A stretch of 64,000 nucleotides of DNA from Marinobacter sp. F3R08 (GTDB lineage: Bacteria > Pseudomonadota > Gammaproteobacteria > Pseudomonadales > Oleiphilaceae). A model generated the notes under the pieces. That model had not been told where the DNA came from, searched no databases, and worked only from the letters and a program-made list of their open reading frames with translations. The position numbers and the translations under genes were made by a program. Below are positions 62,957 through 64,000 of this stretch, in pieces (within the stretch, counting starts at the first letter, position 1; every line of letters begins with the position of its first letter). The stretch covers positions 62,001 to 126,000 of the forward strand of contig NZ_JAHKPI010000016.1 in NCBI RefSeq assembly GCF_018860425.1. The letters run 5' to 3'.

Positions 62957-64000
62957 TTAGAACTCCTCAGCAGTCAGGGCCATCATTGAGTCACTACCAC
63001 TACGAATGCCTTCGGCCAGAGAGACTGTCTTGGGCAACAGGCGGTCAAAGTAGAACCGGGCCGTCTTCAGCTTACCGCTGTAGAAACCGGACGTATCCGC
63101 CTCGGCCTGAGGCGCGGCCGCTTTGACCATCTTCGCCCACATGAAGCCCAGGGCCGTCAGTCCGAACAGATCAAGATAGTCCACAGACGCAGCACCAATG
63201 GCATTCGGATTATCGCTTGCCTGCTTTATCACATGCTCAGTCACATCATCAAGACGCTCAACAGCAGCAGCCAGAGGCTCGAGGAACGGGCGCAGATGCT
63301 CGTCATCGCTGTTCTGCTCAAGGAAGCTCGCCACATCCTGGGCAAACAGCTCGTAGAGCTTGCCCTGGCTACCGACAACCTTACGCCCCATCAGGTCCAG
63401 CGCCTGAATGCCGTTGGTACCTTCATAGATCTGGGTAATGCGGCAGTCACGAACCAGTTGCTCCTGCCCCCACTCACGAATGAAGCCGTGACCGCCAAAC
63501 ACCTGCTGTCCCATGATGCAGGTTTCAAGGCCGCGATCGGTCAGGAACGCCTTGGCCACAGGCGTCAGCAACGCCACCATACCCTCTGCGTGCTTGCGCC
63601 GCTCATCGTCGTCAGAGTACTTGGAGATATCCAGCCATTGAGCCACATAGGTTGAGAAGGCACGACCACCTTCAACATAGCCCTTCATGGTGAGCAGCAT
63701 ACGACGCACATCCGGATGCACAAGGATCGGGTCGGCCGCTTTTTCAGGCTGCTGGGCACCGGTTGGCGCGCGGCTCTGGATGCGGTCAAGAGCATACTCA
63801 CGAGCGCTTTGCAGTGAAGCCTCGGCAGCACCGATACCCTGGATGCCCACGCCCAGACGTTCGTAGTTCATCATGGTGAACATCGCGGCCAGCCCCTTGT
63901 TCTCCTCGCCGACCAGCCAGCCTTTGGCACTATCGAAGTTCATAACGCAGGTGGCCGACCCCTTGATGCCCATTTTTTTCTCGAGAGAGCCACAGCTGAA
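62957..64000 (-). CDS. Acyl-CoA dehydrogenase, 5' part outside the window
   Basis: The C-terminal 347 residues of an acyl-CoA dehydrogenase; the frame is open at the right edge (SLEKKMGIKGSATC), so the gene starts beyond base 64000. FAD enzyme for the first step of beta-oxidation. The catalytic Glu is in RITQIYEGTNGIQALDL, FAD-site residues in QVFGGHGFIREWGQEQLVRD. The long C-terminal extension is like the DmdC / FadE-type family of about 600 residues that includes methylmercaptopropionyl-CoA and long-chain enzymes; the substrate cannot be settled here. Confidence 0.92.
   Translation of the reverse strand, partial: FSCGSLEKKMGIKGSATCVMNFDSAKGWLVGEENKGLAAMFTMMNYERLGVGIQGIGAAEASLQSAREYALDRIQSRAPTGAQQPEKAADPILVHPDVRRMLLTMKGYVEGGRAFSTYVAQWLDISKYSDDDERRKHAEGMVALLTPVAKAFLTDRGLETCIMGQQVFGGHGFIREWGQEQLVRDCRITQIYEGTNGIQALDLMGRKVVGSQGKLYELFAQDVASFLEQNSDDEHLRPFLEPLAAAVERLDDVTEHVIKQASDNPNAIGAASVDYLDLFGLTALGFMWAKMVKAAAPQAEADTSGFYSGKLKTARFYFDRLLPKTVSLAEGIRSGSDSMMALTAEEF

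Overview
The window looks like chromosomal core DNA of a marine gammaproteobacterium, most probably Marinobacter or a close relative. This rests on gene content and order (mla-ibaG-murA-hisGDC; kdsDC-lptCAB-rpoN-hpf-ptsN-rapZ-ptsO; mreBCD-maf-rng-yhdP; miaB-phoH-ybeY-corC-lnt; leuS-lptE-holA), on the GC-rich codon use, and on a DUF1302/DUF1329 pair beside a large MalT/AlkS-type regulator. No database search was possible, so the genus is an inference. I found no rRNA, tRNA, CRISPR array, prophage or transposase gene.

Layout. Bases 1-3707 (+) hold a 5'-truncated unknown protein, a Bax-like glucosaminidase and a lysophospholipid-type acyltransferase. Bases 3673-11405 (-) hold the LuxR/MalT-type regulator, DUF1329 and DUF1302 envelope proteins and an acetyl-CoA acetyltransferase. 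Bases 11492-13261 carry the divergent division-linked genes zapE and zapG. Bases 13385-22082 (-) form a long run: nif3-like, hisC, hisD, hisG, murA, ibaG and mlaBCDEF. From 22271 to 31480 (+) come kdsD, kdsC, lptC, lptA, lptB, rpoN, hpf, ptsN, rapZ, ptsO, mgtE and darP. Bases 31516-40704 (-) carry a nitrilase-family amidase, yhdP, rng, maf, mreD, mreC and mreB. Then gatCAB (+), rimO (-), a PilZ gene, cysD-cysN, a yejK/ndpA gene, trmH (-), miaB, phoH, ybeY, corC, lnt, a zinc-ribbon gene (-), leuS, lptE, holA, a small coiled-coil gene, an endonuclease-I-like gene and the end of an acyl-CoA dehydrogenase (-).

How it fits together. The dominant theme is the cell envelope: peptidoglycan precursor synthesis (MurA), elongasome (MreBCD), outer-membrane lipid asymmetry and phospholipid traffic (Mla, YhdP), LPS core sugar and export (KdsD/C, LptA/B/C/E), lipoprotein acylation (Lnt) and a wall hydrolase. 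Nitrogen/PTS regulation (RpoN, PtsN, RapZ, NPr), translation (HPF, GatCAB, LeuS, RimO, MiaB, TrmH, YbeY, DarP), histidine synthesis and sulfate activation fill the rest.

Unusual points are small in scale. (1) A 180-200 bp element with perfect 23-bp terminal inverted repeats lies between mreB and gatC and looks like a MITE. (2) mreC appears to start at an ATT codon. (3) CysN ends in a shortened APS-kinase-like tail without a P-loop. (4) An endonuclease-I-like protein lacks the expected catalytic Glu-His pair, and three TGACCAA motifs at exactly 20-bp spacing lie upstream of it. (5) A strong terminator sits only 20 bp before ptsN. No large undescribed system was found.
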